A stretch of DNA of 26,813 nucleotides, from the NCBI GenBank assembly GCA_034430275.1, contig DAOUEW010000382.1, forward strand, positions 1-26,813, given 5' to 3'. This DNA is from JAUVXJ01 sp034430275. GTDB lineage: Bacteria; Chloroflexota; Anaerolineae; UBA7937; B3-Chlor. How positions within the stretch are numbered: the first letter of the stretch is position 1; each line of letters begins with the position of its first letter. The notes under the pieces were generated by a model. The model did not search any database and was not told where the DNA came from. It worked only from the letters and a program-made list of their open reading frames with translations. The translations under genes and the position numbers were made by a program. Positions 15,279-24,111 of the stretch are shown here, piece after piece.

Positions 15279-16427
15279 ATGGACTTTGAGTTAACAGAAG
15301 AACAGAACATGATCAGGGAGATGGTGCGTGATTTCGCTGAGAACGAAATCAGGCCCATCGCTGCCGACGTGGACAAGGAGGGCAGGTTTCCCGAGGAGAA
15401 CTTCAAGAAGATGGGAGAGTTGGGCCTCCTCGGACTGCCCTGGCCAGAGAGGTACGGCGGCGCGGGTGGCGACACAGTCTGCTATGCCATAGCCACGGAA
15501 GAGATATCGCGCGCCTGCGGCTCCCACGGCCTGTCCTACGCCGCTCATATCTCTCTTGGCAGTTCCCCTATCTACCTCTTCGGTACTGAGGAACAGAAGA
15601 AGAAGTTCCTGACACCCCTCGCCAGAGGAGAATGGCTCGGGGCGTTGGGTCTTACCGAGCCTGAGGCAGGATCGGATGCCGGGTCTACCAAGACCACTGC
15701 CGTCCTCGATGGCAACGAGTGGGTCATCAACGGCGCCAAATCATTGATCACTAACGGCCCCGTGGCTCACATCGTGATCGTGATCGCCAAGACGGACCCC
15801 TCCGCCAGGGGTTCCTACGGGATCTCGAGCTTCATTCTCGAAACAGATACCCCTGGCTTCTCAGTGGGCAAGATCGAAGACAAGATGGGCCTCAAGGGAA
15901 CCCCCACCTCACAGCTTTTCTTCGATGACTGTCGAATCCCCAAGGAGAACCTGCTGGGAAAGGAAGGTGATGGCTTCAAACAGATCCTGGAAGTGCTCGA
16001 TGGGGGCCGCATCAGCATCGGGGCGATGGCGCTCGGTCTGGGGCAGGCGGCTCTGGAGGCCTCTATCACCTACGCCAAAGAGCGGCATCAGTTTTCACGT
16101 CCCATTTCCCAGTTCCAAGCTGTCCAGTGGATGATTGCCGACGCCGCTACGAAGATCGAGGCCGCACGATTGATGGTGCACAAGGCTGCTTGTCTAGAGG
16201 ACGAGGGAAAGAGGTTCACCAAGGAGGCGGCCATGGGCAAGCTTTTCGCCTCGGAGGGGGCCGAGTTGGCCTGCTTCAACGCCTTGCAGATCCACGGCGG
16301 ATACGGGTACACGAAGGACTACCCGGTGGAACGTTTCTACAGGGACAACCGCCTCACTCAGATCGGCGAGGGAACGTCGGAGATCCAAAGACTGGTCATT
16401 GCGCGCCAGGTACTGGGCAGGAGCTAG
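15279..16427 (+). CDS. Acyl-CoA dehydrogenase (short-chain/butyryl type)
   Basis: A 382-residue FAD-dependent acyl-CoA dehydrogenase that introduces an alpha-beta double bond into an acyl-CoA. It starts 'MDFELTEEQNMIREMVRDF'. It shows the FAD/substrate motif 'LGLTEPEAGSDAGS', 'INGAKSLITNG', 'QFSRPISQFQAVQW', and the C-terminal 'QIHGGYGYTKDYPVERFYRD'. The catalytic Glu is in 'IGEGTSEIQRLVI'. The start at 15279 matches the family N-terminus; an ATG at 15252 would add nine residues and abut the inverted repeat. Substrate is not predictable. Position after thiolase-like and DUF35 genes suggests that it feeds or prepares their substrate. It is convergent with der, 25 bases apart. Confidence 0.93.
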   Translation: MDFELTEEQNMIREMVRDFAENEIRPIAADVDKEGRFPEENFKKMGELGLLGLPWPERYGGAGGDTVCYAIATEEISRACGSHGLSYAAHISLGSSPIYLFGTEEQKKKFLTPLARGEWLGALGLTEPEAGSDAGSTKTTAVLDGNEWVINGAKSLITNGPVAHIVIVIAKTDPSARGSYGISSFILETDTPGFSVGKIEDKMGLKGTPTSQLFFDDCRIPKENLLGKEGDGFKQILEVLDGGRISIGAMALGLGQAALEASITYAKERHQFSRPISQFQAVQWMIADAATKIEAARLMVHKAACLEDEGKRFTKEAAMGKLFASEGAELACFNALQIHGGYGYTKDYPVERFYRDNRLTQIGEGTSEIQRLVIARQVLGRS

Positions 16428-16452
16428 GTTCCGCCAAGCGTCAAGACGCCTC

Positions 16453-17763
16453 CTATTGCCGTCTCCGGAAGGCCATCCTCAACGGGGAGCCTGCGAATCC
16501 GAGGGACTCTCGCAACTGATTCTCCAGGTACCGCTGATAGGAGAAATGTACCAGTTCGGGGTCATTGACGAAGAAGATGAACCGGGGCGGTGCTGTACCG
16601 ACCTGCGTTGCGTAGTAGATCTTGAGGCGCTTGCCCCTCTTCGACGGAGGTGCGTGCTTGGAGACTGATTCCATCACCAACCTGTTCAGCTCCCCCGTAG
16701 GAACACGAGTGGATCTTGTTTCCTGGACCTCGAGGGCCACGTCTATGGCTTTCCCTACCCGCTGGCCCGTGATGGCCGAGACGAAGACCAAGGGTGCATA
16801 GGCCACAAACTTCAAAGCCCGCCGAATCTCGTCGGTGTAGTGCTGCACGCTGTAAGCATCCTTCTCCACGAGGTCCCACTTGTTCACCACGAGCACCAGA
16901 CCCTTGGCTTCGTCCACCACGTATCCGGCGACGTGCGCATCCTGCTCCGTGACCCCTTCCGTGGCATCCAACAACAGCAGCGCGACGTCGGCGCGTTGAA
17001 TCGCCCGTAAGGCCCGGATCACGCTGTATCGCTCGATGCCAGGAACGATCCGCCCGCGTTTTCGGATGCCAGCCGTGTCGATCAGCGTCACCTGCTGGCC
17101 ATTCCAGTCGATCAGGCTATCCACGGCGTCCCGTGTGGTCCCCGGGGTCTCGCTGACGATCATCCGCTCCTGGCCCAGGAGATAGTTGAGCAATGACGAC
17201 TTGCCGACGTTGGGGCGACCCACTACGGCTATGCTGCTGCCCTTGGTCGGCAGAGGCTTCATCTCTGACCATCCGACCTTCAACAGGGCATCGAGGAGAT
17301 CGCCGGTGCCGGTGCCATGAAAAGCCGAGATGGGAATGGGCTCACCCAGCCCCAGCTCGTAGAAGTCCATCGCATCTCGACGGCGGCTCTCATTGTCCGC
17401 CTTGTTGACAGCCAGTAGTACTGGCTTCCCCGAGCGTCTCAGGAGGCCCGCGATCTCCAGATCGCTGCCGGTCACCCCCTCCTTGACGTCGACCAGAAAG
17501 ATGATCGCTTCGGCTTCGGCGATAGCGACCTCTACCTGACCGCGCACAAGAGTCGCCAGGTCGTCACTGGAGTCTGGCACCAGGCCTCCCGTATCCACGA
17601 AGGTGAACGTCGTCCCCCCCCACTCGGCGTCGGCGTAGATGCGGTCTCGTGTCGTACCCGGCACGTCCTCCACGATGGCGAGAGGTTGCTCGACGAGGCG
17701 ATTGAAGAGGGTAGATTTGCCGACGTTGGGGCGACCGACCAGGGCCACGAGGGGCTTGGTCAT
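16453..17763 (-). CDS. der: Ribosome biogenesis GTPase Der (EngA)
   Basis: A 436-residue double-GTPase needed for 50S subunit assembly. Two G domains are seen: 'VALVGRPNVGKSTLFNRL' (residues 6-23) with 'DTGG' and 'NKAD', then 'IAVVGRPNVGKSSLLNYL' with 'DTAG' and 'NKWD'. A C-terminal KH-like domain carries 'RLKIYYATQVGTAPPRF' and 'RYLENQLRESLGFAGSP'. Length is normal. Its ATG overlaps the cdaR stop by four bases (17760-17763), so translation is probably coupled to cdaR. It is the last gene of the leftward set. No T-tailed hairpin is visible in the short gap before the convergent dehydrogenase gene. Confidence 0.98.
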   Translation of the reverse strand: MTKPLVALVGRPNVGKSTLFNRLVEQPLAIVEDVPGTTRDRIYADAEWGGTTFTFVDTGGLVPDSSDDLATLVRGQVEVAIAEAEAIIFLVDVKEGVTGSDLEIAGLLRRSGKPVLLAVNKADNESRRRDAMDFYELGLGEPIPISAFHGTGTGDLLDALLKVGWSEMKPLPTKGSSIAVVGRPNVGKSSLLNYLLGQERMIVSETPGTTRDAVDSLIDWNGQQVTLIDTAGIRKRGRIVPGIERYSVIRALRAIQRADVALLLLDATEGVTEQDAHVAGYVVDEAKGLVLVVNKWDLVEKDAYSVQHYTDEIRRALKFVAYAPLVFVSAITGQRVGKAIDVALEVQETRSTRVPTGELNRLVMESVSKHAPPSKRGKRLKIYYATQVGTAPPRFIFFVNDPELVHFSYQRYLENQLRESLGFAGSPLRMAFRRRQ

Positions 17764-18971
17764 GATTCCTTGATCACCACCTCGACCTGGTCGGGTAGAA
17801 CCGCCTGTACGCCCAAGGAACTGGGTTTCTCAACCTCGAGCGTCACGAAATGGGTCCCCGGCTCGTACCCGGAGAGATCCAGGGTCACCAGGACATCGCC
17901 GGACTCCAGGGCTTCGAGATCGGACAGTGGGCCAGAGAGAATCACCTCCACCGTGTCGGAAGAGAAACTCGCTTCCAGCCCCCGGCCCAGGCCCTGTACT
18001 ATCGGGGCCAGTTGGACCGTCTGCCCCCCCAGCACAGGCGAGATCTCAATGAGCGCCTGGACCGTCGCCACGTCCTCCAAGGCGGAGACGCCTTCTGGGA
18101 AGACGACAGCTACTTGCTCCGATACTTCGTCTCGTGCGCCTTCCACGCTCACCGGGTACGTCTCCAGATAGCCGGGAATCTCGTTCACAGCTTCGGGATC
18201 TCCGAACACGGTGACGGTGGAAGGGTTGGCGCTGATACTGCTGATCCAGTAACCTGGGGCTGGATTGCCCTCAATCTTGGCCTTGATCGACAACTCCCGG
18301 TACCCCACCTCTTGCTCTATGGGAACCGTTACTCTGGCAGACTTCTGTCCCAGATCGACCCCTTCCACCGCGCTCCCCACTTCGTTCGTGGCTGACAACG
18401 TTACGCTGCGTTCGAAGGTGTCTTTTTCTCCGCTGAGGTAGATCCCGGCGCTGACTTGAACCACCTGGTCCACCTGAGTCTGAGGCCCGCTGACTTGCAC
18501 CGACGCGGGGTCAACCTGGATGGATCCGGTCCCGAAGCCCAGGGGTGGGTTGCCATAGATGCTGACTCTCACCGAGACCGTCTTCTCCCCCCTGGTGTCC
18601 AGACGAACCGTGAGTGCAGAGGGCGATACCTCCAGGATTCGCACCAGGTTCCCCGCCGGCTCCACCTGGACCGGAACCTCGTGCAGTCCGACGTCCAGAC
18701 CTTCGAGATCGATGTACGCTCGGAAGCTATTACGGCTCAGGTCCTCCCACACCGACTCGGGAGTCCTGACCCTGACCAGGACCTGTTGGCTCAAGTCACC
18801 CACGATGACCAGGCCCTCTCCCCTGTTCACGAGCTCCACAGGAATGGGCTCCGCCAGGTAGCCCTCGGCAAAGGGACTCGCTTGGATAGTGGCCCCCATC
18901 CAGACCATGACGCCGAGGACCAGAGCCATGACCATCGAAGCGAGGTTGCTCCTATTGAGCATGGAGCGCAC
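17760..18971 (-). CDS. cdaR: CdaR / YbbR-domain protein, regulator of c-di-AMP synthase
   Basis: A membrane-anchored extracytoplasmic protein with four YbbR-like beta domains, each beginning with a segment like 'PIPVELVNRGEGLVI', 'VRVSIYGNPPLGFG', 'IKAKIEGNPAPGYW' or 'PIVQGLGRGLEAS'. One N-terminal membrane helix ('VMALVLGVMVWM') precedes them. CdaR partners of CdaA modulate c-di-AMP production. The reading frame is open to 19142, overlapping cdaA, but that part is a shadow. GTG at 18971 is preceded by AGGAGG at 13 bases; GTG 18983 (too close to that site) and ATG 18962 are alternatives. The stop overlaps der. Confidence 0.9.
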   Translation of the reverse strand: MRSMLNRSNLASMVMALVLGVMVWMGATIQASPFAEGYLAEPIPVELVNRGEGLVIVGDLSQQVLVRVRTPESVWEDLSRNSFRAYIDLEGLDVGLHEVPVQVEPAGNLVRILEVSPSALTVRLDTRGEKTVSVRVSIYGNPPLGFGTGSIQVDPASVQVSGPQTQVDQVVQVSAGIYLSGEKDTFERSVTLSATNEVGSAVEGVDLGQKSARVTVPIEQEVGYRELSIKAKIEGNPAPGYWISSISANPSTVTVFGDPEAVNEIPGYLETYPVSVEGARDEVSEQVAVVFPEGVSALEDVATVQALIEISPVLGGQTVQLAPIVQGLGRGLEASFSSDTVEVILSGPLSDLEALESGDVLVTLDLSGYEPGTHFVTLEVEKPSSLGVQAVLPDQVEVVIKES

Positions 18972-19032
18972 TGTGCCCTTCACGCCTCCTGTCTGGACCG
19001 CCCGGCCTTGTGACTGGAAAGACACTATCCAC

Positions 19033-19842
19033 CTACTTCTGTACAGCCCAGCGTGACAGAGTGCCTCCCAAAGGTCGCTGATACGACGACCGCAGGAGCT
19101 CTCGCAAGCGAGCTTCATCGAGATTGGCCACCATCTCCCCATACCTGGCCACTGAGATGAGCGAGGTCTCTTCCGATATGATGATCGCCACAGCGTCGCT
19201 CTGCTCTGTGATCCCCACCGCCGCCCGGTGCCTCAGGCCGAGACCCCGGTGTACGCGACTGGTCTCCGCCAGCGGCAAGATACAGGCGCCCGCCACAATC
19301 CTGTCACCGCGGATAATCGTCGCCCCGTCGTGTAGCGCAGTATTGGGCTGAAAGATAGTCAGGAGAAGCTCCGTGGTTACTTCTCCATCGATGGGCACAC
19401 CGGTGTCCACGTACTCCTGAAGCCCGGTTTCATGCTCCATCACTATCAGACCCCCGTGTCGTCGCTCAGACAACTGCTGCGCCGCGCGCGCTATGTTCTG
19501 GCTGACACCCATGGTCACAGACTCAGTGGAGGAGAAGGAGATCAGCCCCCCTCCGCGGCCAATGCGCTCCAGCGCCCGCCGCAGCTCTGGCTGGAAGATC
19601 ACCGGCACGGCCACGAGGAGCGCGGGCAGAGTGTTCTGAATCAGCCAGTTGAAGGCCGTGAGTGAGAGAAAGTTGCTGGCCAGCACGACGGCAATGACCA
19701 GCAGTAGAACACCTCGCATCAAGGCAACTGCCCTGGTGCCCCTGACCAAGTACAACAGACCCCAGAATATGGCGGTGACCAGCAGGATGTCGAGCAGATC
19801 ATTCAACTGGAAATGCGAGAGTATCCACAGGATGTCTGACAC
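19033..19842 (-). CDS. cdaA: Diadenylate cyclase CdaA (DacA)
   Basis: A 269-residue membrane diadenylate cyclase, making c-di-AMP from two ATP. Three N-terminal membrane segments lie within residues 14-85 ('LLDILLVTAIFWGLLYLV', 'MRGVLLLVIAVVLAS', 'LPALLVAVPVIF'). They are followed by 'QPELRRALERIGRGG' and the DAC domain with the DGA motif 'ALHDGATIIRGDRI' and the RHR motif 'GLGLRHRAAVGITEQSDA'. The start is a GTG at 19842 with GAGAGGG just upstream. cdaR follows, the conserved order in c-di-AMP-making bacteria. c-di-AMP controls potassium and osmolyte transport and wall homeostasis in known hosts. Confidence 0.96.
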   Translation of the reverse strand: MSDILWILSHFQLNDLLDILLVTAIFWGLLYLVRGTRAVALMRGVLLLVIAVVLASNFLSLTAFNWLIQNTLPALLVAVPVIFQPELRRALERIGRGGGLISFSSTESVTMGVSQNIARAAQQLSERRHGGLIVMEHETGLQEYVDTGVPIDGEVTTELLLTIFQPNTALHDGATIIRGDRIVAGACILPLAETSRVHRGLGLRHRAAVGITEQSDAVAIIISEETSLISVARYGEMVANLDEARLRELLRSSYQRPLGGTLSRWAVQK

Positions 19843-19890
19843 TATACCCTCTCAGAGTCACCAGACTAGTGGCCCAAGCCACGTCTTCGT

Positions 19891-22119
19891 TCACACCGCC
19901 GTTGTGCCGTCACCAAGTTCTGACAGAAGCTGGGTGTACCCTGCCTTGTCGTCTGGCTCCAAGGTAATGATGGTTCTAAGGGTCTCCATGGCCTCCTGCC
20001 TGCGTCCGGCCTCCAGTTGCAGTTCGCCCAGAGTATCAAGTTCCGCGATGGCCTCCCCCTTCATGCCCAGCTCCATGTAGATCCGGCTCAGTCGGGATCG
20101 CATAGGGATGTCCTGGGGATTCGAGGCCACCAACTCCCGCAGCATCCTGATGATCTTGTCGAAGTCCCTGTTCTTGCCATGGTGAACGATCAACTCATCC
20201 ACATCTGCGAGGGCCTGAGCGTGCTGCCCAAGCTTGTAGCGAAGCTCCACCATGCGAAACTTCGCCTGTTCGTCCCCAGGCGAGAGTGCTATGATCTGTT
20301 CGTACGTCGCCAGGGCCTCCTTCCAGTGCACACGCTGCGTCTGAAGATCAGCCACGCGATGGAGTATGCGAGCCTGCCACTCTGGGGAAGCCTTCTCACG
20401 ACGAGCAAGCTTCAGGGCCTGCTCGTATCTTTCCAGAGCAGCGTCCACACGAGCCAGTCGATAGTAGCTCTCACCCAGAGCTATGCACTCCTCCAGAGCC
20501 AGGTCCGTCTCGTTGTGCTCTATCAACAGATCAATCAACTTCTCTCTGACGGTTATGGCCATTGGTGCTGCAGACAGAGCTTGCCTGTACACTTCAATTG
20601 CTCTGCGCGGGTTGTCCCGCATCAGGTAGGCTTCGGCCACCGACCTGTACTTGCTGACGGCCTCCTCGGCTTTCCCCTGCTGAGCGAAGATCTCCGCCAG
20701 CCGCAAGTGCAGAGGGAGATAAGTCGGCGCCAGCCTGGTGGCCCTGTAGCATTCCTCCAGAGCGGTAAAAGGCATACCCCTGCTCTGGTATTCGCGGCTC
20801 CGGACCATCAGGTCCACCACCTCATCCCCGCCAGGGATCTCCAAGACCTCAGGAAGGATAGGCACCACACCATCCTGAACCAGGCTGTCCAGCTTGCGTC
20901 GCGCCTCTTTGATCTTCTGCTTCCACCCACCTCCGCTCAAGAGATCCATCATGGAGTGAATCAGCAACTCAGACCGTCGTCCGTCGCCTCGACCCCATTC
21001 GGCGGCAGCCATGCTGTCGTACGCACGGGTGATTTCGTCGTTGTGACCCTCACCCAGGACCTCCAGATCGATGATCTTCAGAGCCTCCAGGAATCTGGAC
21101 ATCGCATCGTCCGTCTTGCCATCGGCCCAATAGCACTGGGCGAGCCCTAGCTGGCTCGCCAGACGGTATTCACGCACCTCCGCAGACCGCAGAAGCAGGT
21201 CTGTAGCCTCATCGAACTGAGAAAGCGCCTTGTTCAAGAGCCCCAGGCTGAACACCACAGCGGGGAGCTCTACTCCCCTTTCCAGCGCTTGCTCGTAGAA
21301 GCCCAAGGCATCCTGGATCATGCCCCGGGAGTGGAAGTCTATGGCCTTGCCCAGTATGGCCCGAACGTCCCCGCTTGCCGCCGGTGCTGATGCCCCTGCC
21401 GGCCCGCCAAGCTCTCCGTCTCCCAGGAGCGCCTCCGCCAGAGTTGCCAGAGCGACCTGGACGGCATCATCCACGGGGCCGAGCTCCTCTTTCCAGGAAA
21501 CGAGGCCAGACGTAGGAATGGCTATCTCCGTTTCGGAACTCAGCCGTTCCAGCAGGGTACGGGCTGGTCGGTTCCCACCATCGAGCGATAGCACACACTG
21601 GCAATAGCTTGCAGCTTGCTCGAGCTCACCGTGGTCGTAGTGAAGTCGGGCCAGAGCCAGGTACTCTTTGGCCGCCTCTGCCGGCCTGGACCTGTGGGCA
21701 TAGGCGTCGGCCAGTTTGAGATGAGGCTCCTTGCTCTCCGGATGCAGTCGCACGGCCTGCTTCCAGCCCTCCTCGGCCCGGCCCAGGTCTTTCAACTGTA
21801 CGTACAGATCTGCCAGGGCCAGCCAGGCCTCGGCGGCATCGGATGCTCGACCCAACTGCTCCAGTATCTGAGCCACCTTCAGCCTGGACGCGGAGTCGTC
21901 AGGTTTGAGCTCGCAGACCCTCCTGTATTCGCGTAGCGCCTCCCTCAGCCTCTCACCCTTGTAGAACGCGAAGGCCAACCCGCTTCGAGCGGTCAGATCA
22001 TCCGGAAACTCAGCGATAGCTAGCTCATACTGCTCGATGGCCTTCCTCCACCGCTTTTCCCACGCGAAGCTGTGTGCCCTCTTGACGGCCGTTTCGAAGG
22101 CGGTTCGATCACCAGCCAT
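19891..22119 (-). CDS. Large tetratricopeptide-repeat protein
   Basis: A 742-residue protein made almost wholly of TPR-type helical pairs. Repeats of the pattern 'A..Y..AI...P.....R..LA..Y...G...EA' are visible throughout, for example 'ALREYRRVCELKPDD', 'AEEGWKQAVRLHPES', 'AIEVYRQALSAAPMA', 'ALERYEQALKLARRE', 'ALATYEQIIALSPGD' and 'AMETLRTIITLEPDD'. No signal peptide, membrane segment or enzyme domain is seen, so it is probably a cytosolic scaffold. A charged, less regular block lies around residues 205-260. It lies 48 bases upstream of cdaA on the same strand. Its role is unknown; neighbours suggest only possible co-expression with c-di-AMP synthesis. Confidence 0.88.
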   Translation of the reverse strand: MAGDRTAFETAVKRAHSFAWEKRWRKAIEQYELAIAEFPDDLTARSGLAFAFYKGERLREALREYRRVCELKPDDSASRLKVAQILEQLGRASDAAEAWLALADLYVQLKDLGRAEEGWKQAVRLHPESKEPHLKLADAYAHRSRPAEAAKEYLALARLHYDHGELEQAASYCQCVLSLDGGNRPARTLLERLSSETEIAIPTSGLVSWKEELGPVDDAVQVALATLAEALLGDGELGGPAGASAPAASGDVRAILGKAIDFHSRGMIQDALGFYEQALERGVELPAVVFSLGLLNKALSQFDEATDLLLRSAEVREYRLASQLGLAQCYWADGKTDDAMSRFLEALKIIDLEVLGEGHNDEITRAYDSMAAAEWGRGDGRRSELLIHSMMDLLSGGGWKQKIKEARRKLDSLVQDGVVPILPEVLEIPGGDEVVDLMVRSREYQSRGMPFTALEECYRATRLAPTYLPLHLRLAEIFAQQGKAEEAVSKYRSVAEAYLMRDNPRRAIEVYRQALSAAPMAITVREKLIDLLIEHNETDLALEECIALGESYYRLARVDAALERYEQALKLARREKASPEWQARILHRVADLQTQRVHWKEALATYEQIIALSPGDEQAKFRMVELRYKLGQHAQALADVDELIVHHGKNRDFDKIIRMLRELVASNPQDIPMRSRLSRIYMELGMKGEAIAELDTLGELQLEAGRRQEAMETLRTIITLEPDDKAGYTQLLSELGDGTTAV

Positions 22120-22374
22120 TTGAGCTCGAGACCCTCATCTCTCCCACCATCAAGCACCTCAGCAACTGTCGCAGAGGTGTTTCACGGTCGTGTACAAACC
22201 ATTGCCTGCGCCAGGACACGTCAGTGGACCGATCCATCCGTATGACCACGCCAGCCGCCACAAGGGCAGGATCGTGCCATGATTCACCCACGGCACCGCG
22301 CCGTTCGAGCAACTCCTGGCTGGAGCTCGGAGGCGCAGAGCCAAAGTCCGCCCGGACGGAGACAGGTTCGCGCG
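22120..22374. other. Gap between argF and the TPR gene, possible small leftward ORF
   Basis: A 255-base gap with no clear terminator or promoter. The minus strand holds a 60-codon frame from GTG 22291 to a TGA at 22109, overlapping the TPR start by 11 bases, containing 'WRRQWFVHDRETPLRQLLR'. Codon choice looks like that of neighbours but there is no ribosome site and I recognise no family. It may be chance. Confidence 0.3.
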
Positions 22375-23295
22375 TCAGCCAGCCATCAGGGTGACCAGGA
22401 TGGCCTTTTGGAGATGCATCCTGTTCTCCGCCTGGTCCAGAACCGCCGACTGGGGTCCGTCTATCACCCCGTCCGTGATCTCCTCTCCCCGGTGCGCCGG
22501 CAGACAATGCATAACCAAGGCATCCGGTTTGGCCAAGGAGAGCAATTCTTCGTTGACCTGGTACGGTTGGAACAGAGGCAGCCGGGCCTCGCGCTCGTCC
22601 TCCTGCCCCATGCTGGCCCATGTGTCCGTGTAGACGACGTCAGCTCCGCTCACAGCGGAGCGCGGATCGGCATCGACCACCACCCGGCCACCTGTCTCCC
22701 GGGCGAATTCAGTCGCCTTGCTCACCACCACATCAGACGGCTCGTATCCCGATGGAGTGGATACACGAACCTCGATACCGACCTTGCTGCCTGCAAAGAG
22801 AAGGGAGTGCACTACGTTGTTCCCATCGCCTACGTAGGCGAGTACAAGGCCCTGGAGGGCGCCCCTCTTCTCGTAGATGGTAAGCAAATCGCTCAGGGCT
22901 TGACAGGGATGAACGTAGTCCGAAAGCCCGTTGATCACCGGCACCGAAGCGTAGGCCGCCAACCCTTCTATGTCGGCATGGTCGAAGACACGAGCCATGA
23001 TTCCGTCCACAAACCTGCTCAGAACGCGCGCGACGTCGGCCACACTCTCGCGCTGGCCCAGCTGGATCTCCTTAGGTGACAGGTACATCGCCCTTCCGCC
23101 GAGCTGCGACATGCCTACTTCGAAGGACACTCGCGTACGGAGGGAGGGCTTCTGGAAAACCATGCCCAGGGTCTTGCCTGCGAGCACCGGCTTGTTGCCG
23201 CCCTTCCTCCACTCACCCTTGAGACTGACCGCCAACTCCAGCAGATCCCGGATCTCCTCCGTGCCCAGGTTCTCGACACTGACCAGGTGTCTCAT
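22375..23295 (-). CDS. argF: Ornithine carbamoyltransferase
   Basis: A 306-residue enzyme of arginine synthesis, making citrulline from ornithine and carbamoyl phosphate. Carbamoyl-phosphate binding is shown by 'KPSLRTRVSFEVG' (S-x-R-T-R) and 'HPCQALSD'; the ornithine side by 'DTWASMGQ' (the D-x-x-x-SMG loop) and 'HCLPAHRGEE'. These separate it from aspartate carbamoyltransferase. The ATG at 23295 gives the usual family length and follows a G-rich site (GTGGGGG) by seven bases; the frame runs on to 23328 without support. No other arg gene is in the window. It starts 54 bases after the FAH-family gene. Confidence 0.96.
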   Translation of the reverse strand: MRHLVSVENLGTEEIRDLLELAVSLKGEWRKGGNKPVLAGKTLGMVFQKPSLRTRVSFEVGMSQLGGRAMYLSPKEIQLGQRESVADVARVLSRFVDGIMARVFDHADIEGLAAYASVPVINGLSDYVHPCQALSDLLTIYEKRGALQGLVLAYVGDGNNVVHSLLFAGSKVGIEVRVSTPSGYEPSDVVVSKATEFARETGGRVVVDADPRSAVSGADVVYTDTWASMGQEDEREARLPLFQPYQVNEELLSLAKPDALVMHCLPAHRGEEITDGVIDGPQSAVLDQAENRMHLQKAILVTLMAG

Positions 23296-23349
23296 TGCTC
23301 TGCCCCCACCGGACGAAGTATACCACAACAGATTGTACGCAGAAAAGAC

Positions 23350-24111
23350 CTATGCCATCTCCACTGGATTTGCCAGCGTGCCGATACCCTCCATCTCCAC
23401 CTCAACGACATCGCCAGGAGACAGCTCACCAACGCCCGACGGCGTGCCAGTGAGCATCACATCCCCAGGCTCCAAGGTCATCACCTGCGAGATCGAACTC
23501 ACTAAGACCTCTACAGAAAAGGTCATTCCCTTCGTTGGGGCATGTTGGCGGAGCTCACCGTTCACCCTCGTGCTGATGACCAACTCCCGAGGATCCACAT
23601 CGGTACGAACCACCGGTCCCAGAGGGCAGAAAGTGTCGAAGCCCTTGGCCCGGGTCCACTGGCCATCCCGGCGCTGAAGGTCGCGCGCGGTGACATCGTT
23701 GGCGCATGTGTATCCCAACACGTAGTCCAGCGCCTCTTCTACAGGAATACGCTTCCCTCTCCTCCCGATCACCAGCCCCAGCTCACCCTCGTACTCCACC
23801 CTCTGCGTGAGCTGTCTCGGATAGATGATGCTCTCCCTGTGCCCCAGGATCGAGCTCGGCGGTTTCAGAAAGAACAGCGGCTCCTCCGGCGACGGGCTGC
23901 CCATCTCGTCCGCGTGATCGTGGTAGTTCACTCCCACCGCTATGATCTTGGATGGTGCGCACGGCGGCAGGAACTTCACTCCTGCCAGACTGCTTACCTC
24001 CGCGCCTCGCTGCCACTGGCCAAGAGGTGTACCATCGATCCAGTACAGTCCGTCATCCTGTGACAGGACCCACCGAGTCTCGCCTTCTGAACGAACACAC
24101 ATCAGTTCCAT
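23350..24111 (-). CDS. Fumarylacetoacetate hydrolase (FAH) family protein
   Basis: A 253-residue FAH-fold protein, a family including fumarylpyruvate hydrolases, oxaloacetate decarboxylases and 2-hydroxyhepta-2,4-diene-1,7-dioate isomerases. The core starts at 'KIIAVGVNYHDHADEMG'. The metal ligands are in 'RVEYEGELGLVIGRRGK' (ExE) and 'CANDVTARDLQRR' (Asp), followed by 'KGFDTFCPLGP' and 'MTLEPGDVMLTGTPSGVG'. The exact substrate cannot be read. ATG 24111 is preceded by GGGGGAACC at a usable distance; the frame is open to a GTG at 24279, adding 56 residues of no family likeness. Probably co-transcribed with argF. Confidence 0.92.
   Translation of the reverse strand: MELMCVRSEGETRWVLSQDDGLYWIDGTPLGQWQRGAEVSSLAGVKFLPPCAPSKIIAVGVNYHDHADEMGSPSPEEPLFFLKPPSSILGHRESIIYPRQLTQRVEYEGELGLVIGRRGKRIPVEEALDYVLGYTCANDVTARDLQRRDGQWTRAKGFDTFCPLGPVVRTDVDPRELVISTRVNGELRQHAPTKGMTFSVEVLVSSISQVMTLEPGDVMLTGTPSGVGELSPGDVVEVEMEGIGTLANPVEMA

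Noticed and set aside
16428..16452. Expected bidirectional terminator between the convergent dehydrogenase and der genes
   Set aside because: Only 25 bases, with no stem-loop and no T tract visible.
18972..19142. N-terminal extension of cdaR into cdaA
   Set aside because: It overlaps the cdaA C-terminus by over 100 bases; the membrane anchor and a Shine-Dalgarno site mark a later start.
20017..21150. 377-codon open frame on + opposite the TPR gene
   Set aside because: Antisense shadow of a clear TPR-coding frame; the composition (His/Gln/Leu/Arg-rich) fits no family and there is no ribosome site.
22279..23079. 266-codon open frame on + opposite argF
   Set aside because: Antisense shadow; argF motifs on the other strand are complete.
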